From Cellulosimicrobium sp. ES-005 (lineage in GTDB: Bacteria; Actinomycetota; Actinomycetes; Actinomycetales; Cellulomonadaceae), in assembly GCF_040448685.1 (NCBI RefSeq), contig NZ_CP159290.1, positions 2,666,001 to 2,730,000 on the forward strand: a stretch of 64,000 nucleotides of DNA, read 5' to 3'. The notes below the pieces were generated by a model. The model was not told where the DNA came from, did not search any database, and saw nothing but the letters and a program-made list of their open reading frames with translations. A program made the position numbers and the translations under genes. Shown here piece by piece: positions 9,601 through 17,850 of the stretch (position 1 is the stretch's first letter; each line of letters opens with the position of its first letter).

Positions 9601-9647
9601 CAGCCGAGCGAGGTCTGCGACGCGCCGCTCTCTGCGCGATCAAGCAT
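6618..9647 (-). CDS. Fusion protein: ECF sigma factor + zinc anti-sigma motif + transmembrane segment + surface-type ectodomain
   Basis: 1009 residues. Residues 25-95 are sigma2 (DDAVAEAFTALL) and 135-190 sigma4 (MLGISPNAASSLARRAR). Residues 227-234 are HLTTCAPC, the H-x3-C-x2-C motif of zinc-binding anti-sigma factors, with C201/H207 nearby as a possible further ligand. A low-complexity linker leads to one membrane span at about 458-477. Outside are a Pro/Gly linker, a DUF11-like Ig domain (about 580-700) and a domain (705-1009) with ARLYWGGEY, MAGWALVVVHRDP and VAWEGDRATGGD, as in large actinobacterial surface proteins. The ATG at 9647 has GAGG upstream and is preferred over an N-terminal extension. 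I infer a membrane-held sigma factor released by proteolysis or a signal at its ectodomain. Confidence 0.85.
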   Translation of the reverse strand: MLDRAESGASQTSLGWAELHDDRLVDALRAGQDAAFTELYRRHGPAALGVARRVLGAGPSADDAVAEAFTALLTKAREGGGPTSNVRSYLLTSVRNAALSHVRSQERVRPASHEALDGPAHDPDRLTVAEDVSLVRSAFGTLPARWQQVLWYLDVEGMTPAQAAPMLGISPNAASSLARRARDRLRHGYLQAHVRRADPGCADFSPHLARYAQGGLTPQVRRRIETHLTTCAPCTAVVEELSDLRGRMRILLLPLGAPAVLAASSDGPRSPRAGRSALGGRWAARRRTRGAAAGALAVVGASGTMASARPTDDGSDGPADDLATGVLGSPPEGVVGGVAGVHEADGVDRATAAVPLGGERTGAAAGAAAAVVAAAGAERGPSALSRRGRRRGVGGAAGASAVRQRDGASSGGLLLLPIVGWFGEWPRWWSAVVGTVRHPGRFVRRVWWSRPARTWPWSVGVVSTVLVVLLGVAASGMLPVPVVVAPVGAPVASDGAGPADAESGVEVDEGDPSVPTEAQGSGAVPTPGEHGSPVGAPDGAGGEGQGTRDGSGAPGDAAPPGVPGSPGAVDPGGSTTSPDVVELDVVFEDLGDLAPGRPGVLGVTVTHAGPASVATVVLEVVLPTGVALDSADLGRASSDWTCKASGAGALCTVRGLALGAASTLLVPVVVAPHTTQGAVPVTVRPADGQSDAVFSQDVVVRDSPLAARYVAVGDVGVTQVGAPVLHCPPSDSRCASVVDGTATGTLQDNKAWQMVTVDELGTGTPSSRARLDLPSGSEIVSARLYWGGEYRTGMCDGSVGTVRLASPGGSLRQPVGAVVVERAPGRDYAVYQASVDVTAQVRAGGSGTWGVADVCAAGGSGSMAGWALVVVHRDPTGTASRLAIVNDGLLAVTKGDGGRETVVAGRAGSQARIGAVAWEGDRATGGDQLFLDGTALVPLRWTGSGPGAVGSGSNAFDSTAWGSSYANSLGVDVKPFRPAALLASRAALRAVSTGDDFWVGALTVVTGGS

Positions 9648-9834
9648 GCTCGGACACCTCGTGACACCTGGACGGACGGTATCACCGCGCATGTGTGCTG
9701 ATCCTCACGGCGCGGTGGGCACTGGACGTGCACAATCCCCACCGGACCATACCTCTCCGACTTCGGCCGATCTAGCCGGTCTGACCGGTTCACCCGGCCC
9801 ACACCTCCGCCCCTTGGCCGCGCTGCCACGACAC

Positions 9835-9872
9835 GACCGTGGCGCGCCCCGACACCGGGACGCGCCACGGTC
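9835..9872 (-). terminator. Hairpin terminator downstream of the 9897-10790 gene
   Basis: Perfect 12-base stem GACCGTGGCGCG / CGCGCCACGGTC around a 14-base loop, 25 bases past the stop codon. It separates this transcript from the sigma-fusion gene promoter region. Confidence 0.8.
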
Positions 9873-9896
9873 ATCCGCCGCGCGAGCGCGCGTCGG

Positions 9897-10790
9897 TCAG
9901 CGGCGTGCCCGGCGCCGCACCGCCACGAAGGACAGAGCCCCGACACCGGCCGCGAGGGACCCGAGCGGCGCGACCAGCGGGACGCCGCTCTCATCCTCGG
10001 TCACGGTCACGGTCACGGTCGCCGAGCGCGCCACCCGGTCCGGCCCGACGACCTGGTAGGTGAACGAGTCGGTGCCGACGAACCCGGCGGGAGGCGTGTA
10101 GACGACGAGCCCCTCGGGCGTCACGGTGACCGCGCCTCCGTGAGCGGATGCGGCCTCGACCGTCGGCAGGCTCGACCCCTCGGGCAGGACGTCGTTGGCC
10201 AGGACGTCGATCGTCGTCCCCGCACCGGTCACGGTGGCCGCCGCGTCGTCGACGAGCTCTGCGGCGTCCCGCTCCACGGTCACGCGAAGGTCACCGAGGA
10301 GCCGCGCGTGCGTCGCGTTGGACCCGGTCGCCGTCACGGTCACCTGCTCGACTGCGGAACCCTCGAACACGCTCGCCGCGCCGGACACGTTCTCCACGCC
10401 GCAGAGCTGACGGGTGTCCGGGTCCCAGCGGTGCCGGGCGCTGATGCTCACCGGATCAAGAGCCTCCGAGACGGAGACGCACTCCTGCCCCGCCGCGTTG
10501 TCCTGAAGGCTCCAGATCGTGAGCTCGAGCTCCACCGGCTCCGAGAAGGAGACGGTGGCCTCCTGCCCCTGAGTCAACGTGGCCTGTCCACCGGAGAGCT
10601 CCGCAGTCGACTCCCAGCGGACCCCGGACTCCAACGTCCCGCTCATCCCGGAGCCGTCGACAACGTCCGTGACGGGTGCGGCCGCCGCGACGCCGGCCAA
10701 CCCGACCAGGGCCGCCGTCGCCAGACCTACCGCTCCGGCGGACGGTCCGAGCGCCCTCCGCCGCCATGACACCCGCGCTCGTGCTGTCAT
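9897..10790 (-). CDS. Secreted surface protein with Big_9 domain and C-terminal membrane anchor
   Basis: 297 residues. A signal peptide (RRRALG, then a hydrophobic stretch ending GVAAAAP) precedes a novel ~120-residue domain. A cadherin-like/Big_9 domain (about 180-265: IDVLANDVLPEG, VVYTPPAGFVGTDSFTYQV) follows. The tail is ESGVPLVAPLGSL, a hydrophobic span and RRRARR. This tail has the same plan as the two larger surface proteins (EDENGIPL-IAP or -VAP). The ATG at 10790 has GGGAGG six bases upstream. It is probably membrane- or wall-anchored. It lies between the sigma fusion and surface protein B, so it is a likely target of the local regulators. Confidence 0.8.
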   Translation of the reverse strand: MTARARVSWRRRALGPSAGAVGLATAALVGLAGVAAAAPVTDVVDGSGMSGTLESGVRWESTAELSGGQATLTQGQEATVSFSEPVELELTIWSLQDNAAGQECVSVSEALDPVSISARHRWDPDTRQLCGVENVSGAASVFEGSAVEQVTVTATGSNATHARLLGDLRVTVERDAAELVDDAAATVTGAGTTIDVLANDVLPEGSSLPTVEAASAHGGAVTVTPEGLVVYTPPAGFVGTDSFTYQVVGPDRVARSATVTVTVTEDESGVPLVAPLGSLAAGVGALSFVAVRRRARR

Positions 10791-10929
10791 CGAGACCTCC
10801 CGTGCTCGTGCGCCGGACCGGTGCCCGGCGTTCGGCTGTACCGACGGCACGACGGACTGCCCATGACGCCCTCCTCGGGGTCGCTCCCGATTCCATACCG
10901 CTTCCACACCGCGGGCGGGGCGCGCGACG

Positions 10930-10961
10930 GCGGCCCTCCCGCCGGGTGGTGGGAGGGCCGC
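10930..10961 (-). terminator. Terminator hairpin after surface protein B
   Basis: Eleven-base stem GCGGCCCTCCC / GGGAGGGCCGC with a 10-base loop, 28 bases after the stop. Its stem matches the terminator of surface protein A and belongs to the duplicated arm. Confidence 0.8.
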
Positions 10962-11584
10962 TGTCAGGAGAGGCGCGTGGTGGTGGGGTCAGATCACCTG
11001 GCTTTCGCGCTTGCGGCGGGTGTAGCCGAGGCCGAGGCCTGCCAGGCCGAGCAGGCCTGCGGTGGCGGCGGCGCCGGGGGCGACGAGGGGGATGCCGTTC
11101 TCGTCCTCGGTGATGGTGATGTTGACGGTGCCGACGGAGGTGTTGCCGTCCTGGTCGGTGATGGTGTAGCTGAACGAGTCGGTGCCGACGTACCCGGGGG
11201 CCGGGGTGTAGGTGAAGGTGCCGTCCTCGTTCAGGACCAGGTCACCGTGCCAGGGGCCGGCGCCCGGGCCGGTGACGGTGATGGTGGATCCGGCGGGGAT
11301 GACGTCGTTGTCCAGGACGTTGCCGGTCAAGGTGGTGTCCTGCACGGTGGTGTACTCGTCGGTGATTGCCTGGAGCTCGTCGGGGCAGGGGTCCCCGGTG
11401 GCGGTGTACTCGGCCAGGGTGATGGCGGCGGTGGAGGTCGGGGTGCCGGTCCCGGTGCCGTTGAGCACACCCTGACGGGTGGAGGTGATCGCGGGCTCGG
11501 TCACGGTCTGCTCGCACGCGGGCGGGTCGGGGACCTCGGAGGTGAACGCGAACTCGATGAACCCCTGACCACGCGCCGCATCCA
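10930..11584 (-). repeat. Inverted repeat arm C (copy 2)
   Basis: Reverse-complement partner of 4273-4935. It codes the Big_9 domain, hydrophobic anchor and terminator of surface protein B. Differences are scattered single bases, denser at the divergent-repeat end. Confidence 0.85.
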
Positions 11585-12722
11585 GAAGATCCAGCGCGCG
11601 GACGCCCTGCCCGTTCAGCTCCCAGCCCGCGGAACCCGGCCCGCAGAGCGCCGCCGCGTCGGCGGCGTTCGACGCGTTCGTCCCGACAGCCCAGTTGCCC
11701 GTAGCGGACCCGGCGTTGGTCGTGTAGCGGTAGCGCGGGTTGCCGGTCAGGTCCGACGCGATGGCGTAGTCGCACTGGTGAAGGTTGACGTACCGGTTGC
11801 CCAGCGTGTCGAGCACCTCGACCTGGTCGCCGTTGAGCTCCCACGTCAGACCGTTGTTCGTCCCACCCGGCCCGCAGTCGCCCGCGGCCTTCGGCGCGTT
11901 CGCCGCGGTCGACGGGGCACCCCAGTTGCCGCCGCCCAGGTTCGTCACCCAGCGCGCCACGTCGCCGCGGCCGACGCTCGGCATCACGTAGTCGCACTCC
12001 TGGAGGTTCACGTAACGGTTGCCGAGGAGGTCCAGCGCCGCGACCTGGCTGTTACGCAGTACCCACGTGCCGCCCGCATCCCCCGCCCCACCGGCGCCAC
12101 AGCTCGCCGCGGAGTCGGCGGTGTTCGACGCGTTCGTTCCGGCACCCCAGTTGCCCCCGCCGAGGTTGGTCACGTACCGGAACTGATCACGCTCGGTACC
12201 CGTGGAACTGCGCAGGACGAAGTCACACTGGTGCAGGTTGAGGTAGCGCTTGATGCCGTTGCGCAGGATGCCGGTCTGGGAAGCGTTGGACTCGCCGTTG
12301 AACCCGGCCGAGGGGGAGACCTGCAGGTTGTCGCCGGACCAGACGGAGTCGGCGACGGCGGTGGCCTTGGTCTCGGCACCGACGGTACCGGTGGTGACGT
12401 CGGAGCCGGGGGCCAGGACGTTGCGGGTGGTGCCGGGGACGTAGGTGAATCCGTCGGGGATCTGGGTGGTCAGGGACGTGCCCGTCACCGGGGTGTCCTT
12501 GGTGGTGTCGTAGAACAGGCGGGCCAGGACCTGCTGGCCACGCTGGGCGGTGACGGTGTCGGACCAGGTGGTCCCGCCGTCGACGGAGTAGAGCAGGTTG
12601 GACTGGGTCTGGTCACCGGTCGCAGGCGCGGCGATGGCCATGGCGGACCCGGAGAGCGCGAGCCCTCCACACAGACCGGCGATCACGGCAGCGCGTGCCG
12701 TCCTTCGCAGTGTGGTTCTCAT
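10989..12722 (-). CDS. Secreted surface protein B, paralogue of surface protein A
   Basis: 577 residues. Signal peptide to about residue 32 (ALSGSAMAIAAP). Residues 33-160 and 383-570 are nearly the same as surface protein A. The middle holds three repeats starting near 159, 236 and 310 (RYLNLHQCDF, RYVNLQECDY, RYVNLHQCDY), each with NWG/NWAVGT and a second Cys. These share only a framework with protein A's repeats. The anchor is GIPLVAPGAA, a hydrophobic span and RRKRE. AGGAAGAGAA precedes the ATG. It is probably an adhesin-like surface protein whose variable centre differs from its paralogue by replacement between conserved flanks. Confidence 0.85.
   Translation of the reverse strand: MRTTLRRTARAAVIAGLCGGLALSGSAMAIAAPATGDQTQSNLLYSVDGGTTWSDTVTAQRGQQVLARLFYDTTKDTPVTGTSLTTQIPDGFTYVPGTTRNVLAPGSDVTTGTVGAETKATAVADSVWSGDNLQVSPSAGFNGESNASQTGILRNGIKRYLNLHQCDFVLRSSTGTERDQFRYVTNLGGGNWGAGTNASNTADSAASCGAGGAGDAGGTWVLRNSQVAALDLLGNRYVNLQECDYVMPSVGRGDVARWVTNLGGGNWGAPSTAANAPKAAGDCGPGGTNNGLTWELNGDQVEVLDTLGNRYVNLHQCDYAIASDLTGNPRYRYTTNAGSATGNWAVGTNASNAADAAALCGPGSAGWELNGQGVRALDLLDAARGQGFIEFAFTSEVPDPPACEQTVTEPAITSTRQGVLNGTGTGTPTSTAAITLAEYTATGDPCPDELQAITDEYTTVQDTTLTGNVLDNDVIPAGSTITVTGPGAGPWHGDLVLNEDGTFTYTPAPGYVGTDSFSYTITDQDGNTSVGTVNITITEDENGIPLVAPGAAATAGLLGLAGLGLGYTRRKRESQVI
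12243..12626 (-). repeat. Inverted repeat arm N (copy 2)
   Basis: Reverse-complement partner of 3319-3700, with only a few base changes by eye. It ends where the central repeats begin to diverge. Confidence 0.85.
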
Positions 12723-12856
12723 CGAGTTCTCTTCCTGTCAGGCCGGGAGCACCTCGCCCCCGACGCCGTGCAACCACCGTCGGAGACGGAGGTCACACCA
12801 ACAGACGGGAGATCGACCCGCCGGTGACGGGGTGAGGCAGCAGGTGAGGCAGCGCG

Positions 12857-14788
12857 CTACGCGTCTCCGTCTCCCTGCTCTGCCGTCACCGCGTCGATCT
12901 CCGCCGCCACCCACGGCGCGATCCACGCCAGGCCGGCGCGCGTGAAGTGCACCGTGTCCAAGTACACGGCGTCGCCCTCGGGCGTCTCCTGGATGCAGGC
13001 ATCATCACGACACACCTGCTCGTCGAGCTCGAGCACGTGGACGTCGGCATGGTCCTCGGCGAAAGCACGGAGCTGGGCCGTGTGGCACTCCGCCCACGCC
13101 GGCGTCACGACGTTGGTGTGCCGGCGGGACGAGGTGAAGAGCACCTGGCGACCGTCGCGCCCGGAGGTGAGGACCTCGTGCGCCACCTCCAGCTGGCGGT
13201 CGTAGTGCGCGGCGTACTCCGCCGAGCACGCGTCCATCCACCGTCCGTCCAACTGCATGCGGGTCGCGTCCCAACCCAGGGTGACGACGACGACGTCGGG
13301 GTCGTGCTCGTCGACGGCCGCGGCCCACCGCGGCTCCCACGGGTTGCAGCCCGCTCCGGGATCCTGGTCCACGTCGCTCTCCGCCGACCGGCTCGTGTCC
13401 TGACCGAAGATGCCGCACCCGTCGAACGCGGCGTCCGTCACCGTGAACTGCCCGGGCGCGTACAGCACGAGCGCGTCCGCGACGTCGTGCCCGAGCGAGT
13501 CGCCCACGACAAGAACCCGGCGCGCGCCCTCGCCCTGCGTCGAGTCCACCAGTCTCGGCACCACCGCCACTCCACCGACCACCACCACGGCCAGAGCCGT
13601 GAACACCGTGACCCCCGCCCGGCTCCACCGGCGCAGACGGGCAGGCTCGCCGATGATGTGGTGGAGGAACGCCGCGAGCACGATCGACAACGGGAGCCCG
13701 ACGATCAGCAGCACGATCGGCCGCGGGTCGGGCAGACTCTTCGAGAGCGCCCAGAGCACGGGGACGTGGACAAGGTACAACGAATAGGAGAACTTCCCGA
13801 TGCCGACGAGCGGCGCCGCCCCGAGCGCACGCGCGACCACGGTGTCCTCGCGCGTGAGGGACAGGACGAGCAGACCCACCAGGAGCGCGACGACCGTCAG
13901 CCCACCCGACGCGTAGAGCCACGGCTCCCGATAGCTCGGTGTGAGGACCGAAACGACGACGAGGGCCGTGAGCAGCACCGCGGAGAGCAGACCCCCACAC
14001 CAAGAGGGGATCCGCTGGCGACGGGTCCGGACCCCGGCCGCGCGCCGCGCACCATCGGCGACGAGCGCCGCCACCACGGCACCGACGGCGAGCGCTGACC
14101 CGTGCGTGTGCGTGCCGAGATAGAGGGCGTCGGCGTTCGTCCCGTCGTACAGGAGCGCGGTGGCGAAGCCCGTCACCACCGCGAGGGCTCCGGCGAGCGT
14201 CCCGACGACGACGGGAACCCGACGCCACGCGGGGACCAGCAACAGGATCAGCACGAGGAGCGGGGGCCACACGAGGTAGAACTGCTCGGTGATCGACAGG
14301 GACCACATGTGCGCAAGGGGCCCGGGCACGCCTCCGGTCGCGTCCCAGTAGGCGTCACCGCGCAGGATCTGCTCCCAGTTGGCGAGGTAGAGCAGCGAGG
14401 CGAGCCCTTGTCGCGCGAACACGTCTGCGTCCGTCGCGCGCCCGAGCTGGGCGACGGCGAGGGCCGACGCCCCGAGGACGACGAGCAGCGGCACGATGAG
14501 CCGCTTCGCGCGCCTGCGGTAGAAGGCACCAAGGCCGACGCGGCCGCGACGCGACCGCTCGCGCAGGAGCGTCAGCGTGATGAGGAACCCGGAGAGCACC
14601 ATGAACACGTCGACGCCGAACAGCCCGGCCTCGTACAGCCCGGTGTGGTAGACGACGACGGAGAGCACCGCGACGCCACGCAGCCCGTCGATGGCGCGGT
14701 AGTACGTCGACGCCAGCGGGACGTCGTCGTGATGCCCGGCACTCCTGCTCGGGACGACGTCGACCACACCCGCAGGAGCGCCGACCAT
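12857..14788 (-). CDS. OatA-type membrane acyltransferase (acyltransferase-3 + SGNH domain)
   Basis: 643 residues from the ATG at 14788. Residues ~20-380 are a polytopic acyltransferase-3 domain: DGLRGVAVLSVVVYH with the active His, then FMVLSGFLITLTLL and YRRRAKRLI. The C-terminal ~230 residues are an extracytoplasmic SGNH esterase fold with VVGDSLGHD (nucleophile Ser), VVTLGWDATR and DTVHFTRAG (catalytic D-x-x-H). Such proteins O-acetylate peptidoglycan or exopolysaccharide outside the membrane. A GTG at 14806 overlaps the previous stop (GTGA) and is an alternative start. As last gene of the exosortase/GT2 operon it probably decorates the glycan made there. Confidence 0.85.
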   Translation of the reverse strand: MVGAPAGVVDVVPSRSAGHHDDVPLASTYYRAIDGLRGVAVLSVVVYHTGLYEAGLFGVDVFMVLSGFLITLTLLRERSRRGRVGLGAFYRRRAKRLIVPLLVVLGASALAVAQLGRATDADVFARQGLASLLYLANWEQILRGDAYWDATGGVPGPLAHMWSLSITEQFYLVWPPLLVLILLLVPAWRRVPVVVGTLAGALAVVTGFATALLYDGTNADALYLGTHTHGSALAVGAVVAALVADGARRAAGVRTRRQRIPSWCGGLLSAVLLTALVVVSVLTPSYREPWLYASGGLTVVALLVGLLVLSLTREDTVVARALGAAPLVGIGKFSYSLYLVHVPVLWALSKSLPDPRPIVLLIVGLPLSIVLAAFLHHIIGEPARLRRWSRAGVTVFTALAVVVVGGVAVVPRLVDSTQGEGARRVLVVGDSLGHDVADALVLYAPGQFTVTDAAFDGCGIFGQDTSRSAESDVDQDPGAGCNPWEPRWAAAVDEHDPDVVVVTLGWDATRMQLDGRWMDACSAEYAAHYDRQLEVAHEVLTSGRDGRQVLFTSSRRHTNVVTPAWAECHTAQLRAFAEDHADVHVLELDEQVCRDDACIQETPEGDAVYLDTVHFTRAGLAWIAPWVAAEIDAVTAEQGDGDA

Positions 14789-14802
14789 GCTTCGCGTGAT
14801 CG

Positions 14803-16488
14803 TCACCGGCGCGCGCCGTCCGACCCGCGCCGTGCCGCGCTCTCCCGCAGTGCCGTGCTCGCCCCCGAGAGTGCGGTCGCGCCGCGCGACGCCGCCCAGC
14901 GCAAGCCCGCGACGACAGGGGACGGACCGCTCGGGCGGGACGCCACCAGCAGCACCACCGCTAGCAGCCCGCTCAGGGCAGCGGGCACCACCGCCCGGTC
15001 GGGTGCGACGCCGACGCCGAACGCGACCGTGGCCGTTCCGAGCATGGACCCGGCGAGCAGGACGAGGGATGCCCGTGCGGCGCTCCGCGTCGACGCGACG
15101 GTGTTCGTGGACCGTGCGCGCCGGAACGCCGCCAGCGCGACGAGCGCCCAGCCGGCACCGAGGACGATGAGCCCTCCGCCCGCGAACCATCCCGTGACCG
15201 ACGAGACCACCACGACGCGGTTATCCTGGGCCTTCGGCGGCATCTGCGAATCGACGGGGTAGGAACCGAGACCTGCCGGTCGAGGAGTGAGGTAGTCGCG
15301 CGCGGCGTCGTCTAGCGCGCTGACGGCCCGTCCGGGATGGGCGAGGAGGAAGGACCACACGGTCGACGGCCTGAGCACGCCGGCGTTGGCCTCTCGCTCG
15401 TCGCTGCTCTCGAACGTCGTGGGCGACGTCGTCGCGAGGTCCACCGCGCCGGGCGTCAGCCCGGTGGAACGCAGCTCCGCGGACGCCGCCTCCGGATCGA
15501 GCAGACCGCGCTGCGTCAGCATCGCCCAGGTCTCCGCGACCCGTGCCCGCTCCGACTCTCCGGCGACGGTCCAGACGGCCGGTGCGACCAGTGCGAGGAC
15601 GGCGGCCACGGCCACCCCGTGGTGCGCGAGGCGCGCCGCCCACCGTCGACGGTCAATGCGGCTCCCGCGTCGCCACCAGACGATCGCCACGTAGATGGCC
15701 ACCGGCACCGCCAGCACCGCGGTCGTCGACCGCGCTCCGGCGACCAGGGCTGACCCGAGCACGGCGACCACCAGCCCGACCCACGCCCGCGGACCCCGGG
15801 AGTCCACCAGGACGAGCCCGGCGGCGAGCAGGAGCACGCCCAGCACCGCCGTCGACTCGGCGTAGAGCGACCCCGCGAACCCGACGAACGCCGCGTCAGC
15901 CACTACGAGCAGCAGACCCGTTGCGACGACCACCTGGCGGCGCACCGAGCCGCCGATCACGAGCAGGACGAGGGCGACGAGAAGGCCGCAGAGCGCCGCG
16001 TAGAGCAGCGAGACGACCCGCAGGTCGACGACGTCCTGGCCGAGGAGCCCGGTCATCCACCGCAGCGCTCCCGCGAGCCACGTCACGCTGCTCGCGTGCG
16101 CGGGGCACCCCTCGCTCCCGGTGGCCGCATCGCCGACGGACCAGCGCAGGATCGCGAAGTCGAAGAAGCGGGGGCCGCCCGCCGTATCTGCCGTGAGCCC
16201 GGTCTGGCAGGCGTACCGGACGGCGCCACCGTCGTCGGCAAGCCCGATCGGGCCCGGCACGAGCGCGCGGACCGCGACGAGCAGCGCCACGATCCCTCCG
16301 AGGAGGACCGCGAGCCCCCGGGGGCGGTCGGACTCGACGCCGGGATCGGTGCGGACGTGCCGCCGTGAGCTCTCTGTGGTCGGGTCGGTGCTGCGCGCCT
16401 CGTCAGGCTCGATGAGGCTCCAGGTCGTCGTCATGCCCCGACTGACGGAGCGCCCGGCCGGACGTGACGGGCGGTCCTGCTCGGGCAT
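14803..16488 (-). CDS. Polytopic membrane protein, GT-C glycosyltransferase-like
   Basis: 561 residues. A cytoplasmic N-terminus of about 55 residues precedes roughly 10-12 hydrophobic spans. The first external loop holds GLADDGGAVRY; an acidic pair at this place is typical of lipid-sugar-dependent GT-C enzymes. No closer family is certain. It starts nine bases after the GT2 stop and overlaps the acyltransferase if that begins at GTG 14806. In Firmicute XrtG loci, as I remember them, an exosortase and a GT2 are accompanied by a membrane glycosyltransferase; this gene takes the same place. An internal ATG at 16434 is a possible later start. Confidence 0.65.
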   Translation of the reverse strand: MPEQDRPSRPAGRSVSRGMTTTWSLIEPDEARSTDPTTESSRRHVRTDPGVESDRPRGLAVLLGGIVALLVAVRALVPGPIGLADDGGAVRYACQTGLTADTAGGPRFFDFAILRWSVGDAATGSEGCPAHASSVTWLAGALRWMTGLLGQDVVDLRVVSLLYAALCGLLVALVLLVIGGSVRRQVVVATGLLLVVADAAFVGFAGSLYAESTAVLGVLLLAAGLVLVDSRGPRAWVGLVVAVLGSALVAGARSTTAVLAVPVAIYVAIVWWRRGSRIDRRRWAARLAHHGVAVAAVLALVAPAVWTVAGESERARVAETWAMLTQRGLLDPEAASAELRSTGLTPGAVDLATTSPTTFESSDEREANAGVLRPSTVWSFLLAHPGRAVSALDDAARDYLTPRPAGLGSYPVDSQMPPKAQDNRVVVVSSVTGWFAGGGLIVLGAGWALVALAAFRRARSTNTVASTRSAARASLVLLAGSMLGTATVAFGVGVAPDRAVVPAALSGLLAVVLLVASRPSGPSPVVAGLRWAASRGATALSGASTALRESAARRGSDGARR

Positions 16489-16497
16489 GCCAGGCGT

Positions 16498-17850
16498 TCA
16501 GCCAGCGGTCGCGACGACGGGCTGAGGGCTCGGCCCGTCGACGGCGGCTGCACCTTCGCGCACGCGGGCGGTCTTGTCCCAGGACGTCTCGCCACGCAGG
16601 ATGCGGGCCAGTGCCTTCCAGACGCACGCGAACGACAGGTAGTTCATGAGGATGAACGAGTTGCCCATGAGCAGGCTCTTGAGCACTCCCCACCGCTTGT
16701 CCCGCCGGTAGTACACCCATCCCGTCGCGAGAGCCGGCAGGAAGGCGAAGAGGTAGAACACCGTCGCCAGCACGAGTACCGCGACACTGTCACCGCCCGC
16801 GACGACGGCGATCTGGTCCCAGTTCAGCCCGAGCATGAGGAGGCAGTAGTGGAAGAGGATCGACCACGGGAGGTCGAGCACCCACGGGACCAGGCAGTAC
16901 GACGTGAGCTCGAGCGCCTTCGCGTTGCTCAGGTCACGGGCGCGCCAGATCTCCGGGACACGTTTGATCGCCATCATGTGCCCCTGGTACCAGCGGGTCC
17001 GCTGCTTGACGAGCAGGGGGAGCTTCTCCACCGCCTGCTGGTCGACAGAGGCGTGCGGCGTGGTCTGCAGCTCCCACCCCTTCAGCGCGAGCGTGATCGC
17101 GAGATCGAGGTCCTCGGTCAGCGAGGCGGACCACGGCTTCTCGCCCGCGTCGTCCAACGCCGACAACCGTGCGAACTGCCCGTTGCCGCCGAGGCTGACG
17201 GTGCCCGTTGCTTGGCGCCCGAACTGCGTCACCGCGGCGATGCCCCAGAACTGGTAGTCCTGGTACCGGGTGAGGAAGGAACCCCGGTTGCGGATGCGCA
17301 CCTGGAGCTGCACTCCCCCGACGTTCTCGTCCTCGAACAGCGGCAGGACGTGCTCGAGAGCGTGGTCCGAGAGCCGCCCGTCGGCGTCCATGACGCAGAC
17401 GACGACCTTCCCGGGGTCCAGTCCCCGCGCCGCCACGTCGTCACGGACCCACGCGATCCCGTTGTTCAGCGCCTCACCTTTGCCCTTGCGCGCCTCCGGG
17501 AGCACGCGGCGCAGGACCCGGACCCGATCTCCCCCCGCCTCCTCGGCGCAGCGGGCCGTGTCGTCGTCGGAGCCGTCGTCGATGACCAGGGTGGTCGTGC
17601 CGGCCAGGAGCGTCAGCGCCGAGACGGTCTGCCCGATCACGGCGTCCTCGTTGAGGCAGGGGACGAGGAAGTAGACATCGAGGTGCTCGTGCGCCCGCGA
17701 GTCGCGCGACCCGTAGGTCGCCTGGCCCTGCACCCCGAGGCTCGCCCGCGCGCGGCGCAGCTGCACGAGTCCTGAGCCCATCAGGAGGATGAAGTAGACC
17801 ATCGAGATGCTGATGACGACCCGCGCGAGGATGTCGAGCACGACCATCAC
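16498..17850 (-). CDS. Processive family 2 glycosyltransferase, membrane-embedded
   Basis: 450 residues. One N-terminal membrane span, a cytoplasmic GT-A domain and three or four C-terminal spans follow the hyaluronan/cellulose-synthase plan. The catalytic motifs are present: LVIDDGSDD, VMDADG (the D-x-D), TEDLDLA (general base) and QRTRWYQG (a Q-x-x-R-W variant). It would polymerise and export a beta-linked polysaccharide. The gene begins GTG-ATG across the exosortase stop, so the genes overlap by one or four bases. The intimate link to an exosortase resembles XrtG-associated glycosyltransferases. Confidence 0.88.
   Translation of the reverse strand: MMVVLDILARVVISISMVYFILLMGSGLVQLRRARASLGVQGQATYGSRDSRAHEHLDVYFLVPCLNEDAVIGQTVSALTLLAGTTTLVIDDGSDDDTARCAEEAGGDRVRVLRRVLPEARKGKGEALNNGIAWVRDDVAARGLDPGKVVVCVMDADGRLSDHALEHVLPLFEDENVGGVQLQVRIRNRGSFLTRYQDYQFWGIAAVTQFGRQATGTVSLGGNGQFARLSALDDAGEKPWSASLTEDLDLAITLALKGWELQTTPHASVDQQAVEKLPLLVKQRTRWYQGHMMAIKRVPEIWRARDLSNAKALELTSYCLVPWVLDLPWSILFHYCLLMLGLNWDQIAVVAGGDSVAVLVLATVFYLFAFLPALATGWVYYRRDKRWGVLKSLLMGNSFILMNYLSFACVWKALARILRGETSWDKTARVREGAAAVDGPSPQPVVATAG

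Noticed and set aside
10791-10907. N-terminal extension of the 9897-10790 protein
   Set aside because: The extra residues lack a start with a ribosome site, and the signal peptide begins after the ATG at 10790, which has GGGAGG.
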